NCBI GenBank assembly: GCA_023390875.1
Contig: JAEWCA010000115.1
Coordinates: 1 to 9,912, forward strand
DNA from: Actinomycetes bacterium
Lineage (GTDB): Bacteria > Actinomycetota > Actinomycetes > Actinomycetales > Cellulomonadaceae
DNA: 9,912 nucleotides
Direction of reading: 5' to 3'
Part shown: one piece after another, positions 7,530 to 9,912 of the stretch
Numbering within the stretch: position 1 is the first letter of the stretch
Layout of the letters: every line of letters begins with the position of its first letter
The notes under the pieces: generated by a model
Databases searched by the model: none
What the model was told of the DNA's origin: nothing
Seen by the model: only the letters and a program-made list of their open reading frames with translations
Made by a program: the position numbers and the translations under genes

Positions 7530-9218
7530 ATGGCCGACAACGACCGTCGCTGGTTCGCCTCCTACGCCCCGGGCGTCCCCCACGACGTCGTGGTGCCCGA
7601 CGAGCCGCTCGGCGCGAGCCTCGACCGCGCGGCCCGTGACTTCCCCGACCGGGTCGCCGTCGACTTCCTCGGCCGCCCCACCACGTACGCCGAGCTCGCC
7701 GACCAGGTCGCCCGGGGCGCGCAGACGCTGCACGACCTCGGCGTCCGGGCGGGTGACCGGGTCGCCGTCGTCCTGCCGAACTGCACCGCGCACGTCGTCG
7801 CGTTCTGGTCCGTGCTGCGGCTCGGCGCGATCGTCGTCGAGCACAACCCCACGTACTCCGCCGCCGAGCTCGGGCACCAGCTCGCCGACTCGGGCGCGAC
7901 CGTGGCGCTCGTCTGGGAGAAGGCCGTCGCCGCGGTCCTGGAGGCGCAGCCCGCGACCGACGTCCGCACCGTCGTCGCCGTCGACCTGTCCGCGGACCTG
8001 CCGCGCGCCAAGCGCTGGGCCCTGCGCCTGCCCGTCGCGTCCGCCCGCTCGGCCCGTACCGCGATGCGCGCCGACGTCCCGGCGGGCACCCCGTCGTGGC
8101 ACGGCCTGGTCGCGGCCTCCGCTCCCCTGCCGGGCTCGCACCCGTGGCCGTCGGGCGACGACCTCGCGCTCATCCAGTACACCGGCGGCACCACGGGCAC
8201 CCCGAAGGGCGCGTCGCTGCGGCACCGCAACCTCGTCGCGAACACCGTCCAGGGCCAGGCCTGGACCGGGCACGTGCGCGGCACCGAGACCGTGTACGCG
8301 ATGCTCCCGTTCTTCCACGCGTTCGGTCTGACGCTCGGCCTCACGTACGCGGCCCGGACCGCCGCGACGATCGTCGCGTTCCCCAAGTTCGACGCGGCCG
8401 CCGTGCTCGACGCCCAGCGCCGCCGGCCCGGCACGTTCCTGCCCGCCGTCCCGCCGATGCTCGACCGGATCGCCGCCGCGGCGCAGGAGTCAGGCGCGGA
8501 CCTGAGCTCGTTCCGGTACGCGATCAGCGGCGGCATGGCGCTGCCCGCCGAGACCGCCGCTCGCTGGGAGCGGCTCACGGGCGGGCTCGTCGTCGAGGGC
8601 TACGGCATGACCGAGACGGCCCCCGTGGTGCTCGGCAGCCCGCTGTCCCCCGCGCGCCGGCCCGGTGCGCTCGGCCTGCCGTTCCCGAGCACCGACGTCC
8701 GCGTCGTCGACCCGCAGGACCCCACGAGGGACGTCGAGGAGGGCGAGCTGCTGGTGTGCGGCCCGCAGGTGTTCGCGGGCTACTGGCAGCGCCCCGACGA
8801 GACAGCCGAGCAGCTCCTGCCCGACGGCTGGCTGCGCACCGGCGACGTCGTGCGCCTCACGGACGACGGCTTCGTGGTGCTCGTCGACCGCATCAAGGAG
8901 GTCATCGTCACGGGCGGGTTCAAGGTGTACCCGTCGCAGGTCGAGGACCACCTGCGCACCATGCCCGGCGTGCGCGACGTCGCCGTCGTCGGCGTCCCCG
9001 GCGGCGACCTCGGCGAGAAGGTCGTCGCCGCGGTCGTGCTCGACGACGACGCGGGCCACGTCGACCTCGCGGCCGTCCGCGAGTGGTGCGCGCAGCGCCT
9101 CGCCGCGTACGCGGTGCCGCGCGGGCTCGTGGTGGTGCAGGAGCTGCCGCGCTCGATCCTCGGCAAGGTGCTGCGCCGCGTGGTGCGCGACGACGTGCTG
9201 GCGGCCCCGGCGGTCTGA
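7530..9218 (+). CDS. Long-chain fatty acid--CoA ligase (AMP-forming, FadD-like)
   Basis: The 562-residue enzyme belongs to the ANL superfamily and should activate a fatty acid with ATP to the acyl-adenylate, then transfer it to CoA for beta-oxidation or lipid synthesis. The core motifs are present: the phosphate loop YTGGTTGTPKGA (217-228), the LPFFHAFG segment (259-266), GYGMTE (357-362), GWLRTGD (433-439), the hinge DRIKEVIVTGGFKVYPSQVE (453-472) and the catalytic lysine K546 in PRSILGK. Length and the LPRAKRWALRLPV segment (157-169) suit actinobacterial FadD-type long-chain ligases, but chain length cannot be read directly. No membrane segment is evident. The ATG at 7530 lacks a Shine-Dalgarno, and a -10-like TAGGTT ends 11 bp before it, so a leaderless or near-leaderless transcript is possible. 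It follows the nitrate reductase by 46 bp but is separated from it by operator-like dyads, so it probably has its own promoter. Confidence 0.92.
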   Translation: MADNDRRWFASYAPGVPHDVVVPDEPLGASLDRAARDFPDRVAVDFLGRPTTYAELADQVARGAQTLHDLGVRAGDRVAVVLPNCTAHVVAFWSVLRLGAIVVEHNPTYSAAELGHQLADSGATVALVWEKAVAAVLEAQPATDVRTVVAVDLSADLPRAKRWALRLPVASARSARTAMRADVPAGTPSWHGLVAASAPLPGSHPWPSGDDLALIQYTGGTTGTPKGASLRHRNLVANTVQGQAWTGHVRGTETVYAMLPFFHAFGLTLGLTYAARTAATIVAFPKFDAAAVLDAQRRRPGTFLPAVPPMLDRIAAAAQESGADLSSFRYAISGGMALPAETAARWERLTGGLVVEGYGMTETAPVVLGSPLSPARRPGALGLPFPSTDVRVVDPQDPTRDVEEGELLVCGPQVFAGYWQRPDETAEQLLPDGWLRTGDVVRLTDDGFVVLVDRIKEVIVTGGFKVYPSQVEDHLRTMPGVRDVAVVGVPGGDLGEKVVAAVVLDDDAGHVDLAAVREWCAQRLAAYAVPRGLVVVQELPRSILGKVLRRVVRDDVLAAPAV

Positions 9219-9226
9219 CGCGCGCC

Positions 9227-9859
9227 TCAGCCGAGCGCTCCCAGGACGACGCCGTAGAGCGCGGCTGCGGCGAGGGTCCCGACGACGGCCGCGACGGCGG
9301 CCGTCACGCGGGCGCGGGTGCGGACCACCGCGAGGACTGCCGCGGCGAGACCGATGACGACGAACAGCACCGCCTCGCCCGGGTAGCCGAGGCGGAGCCA
9401 GTACGAGCCGACGCCCTCACCGAGGAACGTGGCGGCCGGGGCGGCAGCCGCGCACGCCGCCAGCCGCGCCCCCGACCCACGGACGAGGCGCCCGCACGCA
9501 CCGAACAGCGGCCCGCCGACCACTCCGCAGACGAGCCAGAACACCACCCAGCCGGTCGAGACGCCGAAGCCGCGCGCCGCCGACGCGGCGTAGTAGCCCG
9601 CGACCTCACCCAGGCACGTCACCAGGCCGAGCACCGCGGCCGAGACGACCGTCCGCCCGCGGTAGCCCACGAGGAACGCGGCGACGAGCCACGGGCTGGC
9701 CGCGTTCGCGAGCGCCGCCCACGGCGAGTCCAGCCACCCCTGCGCGAACGACGTGAGCACGCCGACCGCGACGCCGAGCAGCGGCAGCAGCCGATCGCCC
9801 CCCGGCCGGTGCGCGTCGACGACGACCGGGAGCGGCGTCCGGGCAGGCGTGGCTGTCAT
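9227..9859 (-). CDS. Small polytopic membrane protein, DUF6518-like
   Basis: The 210-residue product starts at the ATG at 9859 and is hydrophobic through most of its length, with about six or seven membrane segments (roughly 22-42, 50-66, 71-91, 101-121, 132-150, 162-180 and 186-208). The blocks TSFAQGWL, GYYAASAARGFGVST and VVFWLVCGVVGGPLFG resemble the actinobacterial DUF6518 family, for which no function is established. Acidic residues E85 and E148 lie within or at the edge of predicted membrane segments. It converges on the ligase with only 8 bp between the stop codons and no terminator in the gap. Shine-Dalgarno support is weak (GTGGA 3 nt upstream). The frame stays open upstream to 9898, but that part is partly adapter, so a longer native N-terminus cannot be judged from this contig; MTATPART is the natural start. 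Confidence 0.75.
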   Translation of the reverse strand: MTATPARTPLPVVVDAHRPGGDRLLPLLGVAVGVLTSFAQGWLDSPWAALANAASPWLVAAFLVGYRGRTVVSAAVLGLVTCLGEVAGYYAASAARGFGVSTGWVVFWLVCGVVGGPLFGACGRLVRGSGARLAACAAAAPAATFLGEGVGSYWLRLGYPGEAVLFVVIGLAAAVLAVVRTRARVTAAVAAVVGTLAAAALYGVVLGALG

Positions 9860-9883
9860 GCGTCCACGGTGGCGGCCGGGCAC

Positions 9884-9912
9884 CTGTCTCTTATACACAT
9901 CTTCGAGCCCAC
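9884..9912. other. Nextera transposase adapter (sequencing artefact at contig end)
   Basis: CTGTCTCTTATACACATCT (9884-9902) is exactly the 19-bp Tn5 mosaic end used in Nextera libraries. The next ten bases, TCGAGCCCAC, match the start of the read-2 adapter tail except for T instead of C at 9903. In all, 28 of 29 bases agree. This is untrimmed library adapter, not an element of the organism, so genomic sequence ends at about 9883. Confidence 0.97.

Noticed and set aside
9219..9226. A bidirectional terminator between the convergent ligase and membrane-protein genes
   Set aside because: The gap is only 8 bp of GC-rich sequence with no hairpin and no T-tract.
9860..9898. N-terminal extension of the DUF6518-like protein beginning MYKRQ
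   Set aside because: The first five codons are translated from adapter, and the remaining eight (VPGRHRGR) have no start codon of their own.
9884..9902. A Tn5/IS50-type transposon end
   Set aside because: The exact 19-bp mosaic end followed by read-2 adapter bases at the very contig end is the signature of library adapter, and no transposase is nearby.

Overview
This is a GC-rich stretch (most codons end in G or C). Its gene content and protein style fit a high-GC actinobacterium, most plausibly a Cellulomonas-like member of the Micrococcales. That placement is inferred from base composition and protein resemblance; the window holds no rRNA or other phylogenetic marker. It carries six protein-coding genes and no RNA gene, CRISPR array, insertion sequence or phage module that I could find.

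Layout: (1) 1-1125, minus strand: an AI-2E/PerM-family membrane transporter whose C-terminus runs off the left edge. (2) 1126-1277: a divergent intergenic region with a 14-bp tandem repeat and a short AT-richer patch. (3) 1278-2021, plus: a VOC (glyoxalase/bleomycin-resistance) domain fused to a helical, TPR-like tail. (4) 2178-3185, plus: a protein with an N-terminal Mrr-type restriction-endonuclease fold whose catalytic Q/E-x-K pair appears to be lost, followed by a charged coiled coil and a helical domain. (5) 3293-7483, plus: a 1396-residue fusion of an assimilatory molybdopterin nitrate reductase with a complete CysJ-like NADPH-FAD-FMN reductase, preceded by a possible GlnR-type site. (6) 7530-9218, plus: a long-chain acyl-CoA ligase. 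The 46-bp gap before it is filled by two overlapping dyads that look like a repressor operator. (7) 9227-9859, minus: a small polytopic membrane protein resembling DUF6518, convergent with the ligase.

The last 29 bases (9884-9912) are not genomic. They match the Nextera transposon mosaic end plus the read-2 adapter with one mismatch, so the contig ends in untrimmed adapter. An apparent upstream extension of the last gene, starting MYKRQ, is translated adapter.

The genes do not form one obvious pathway. The nitrate reductase is a self-contained nitrate-to-nitrite enzyme that should not need a separate electron-transfer subunit; no nitrite reductase, nitrate transporter or cofactor gene lies in the window. 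The ligase probably has its own lipid-responsive control. The most notable points are the one-polypeptide nitrate reductase, the double operator before the ligase, the apparently dead Mrr-like domain, and the adapter artefact.
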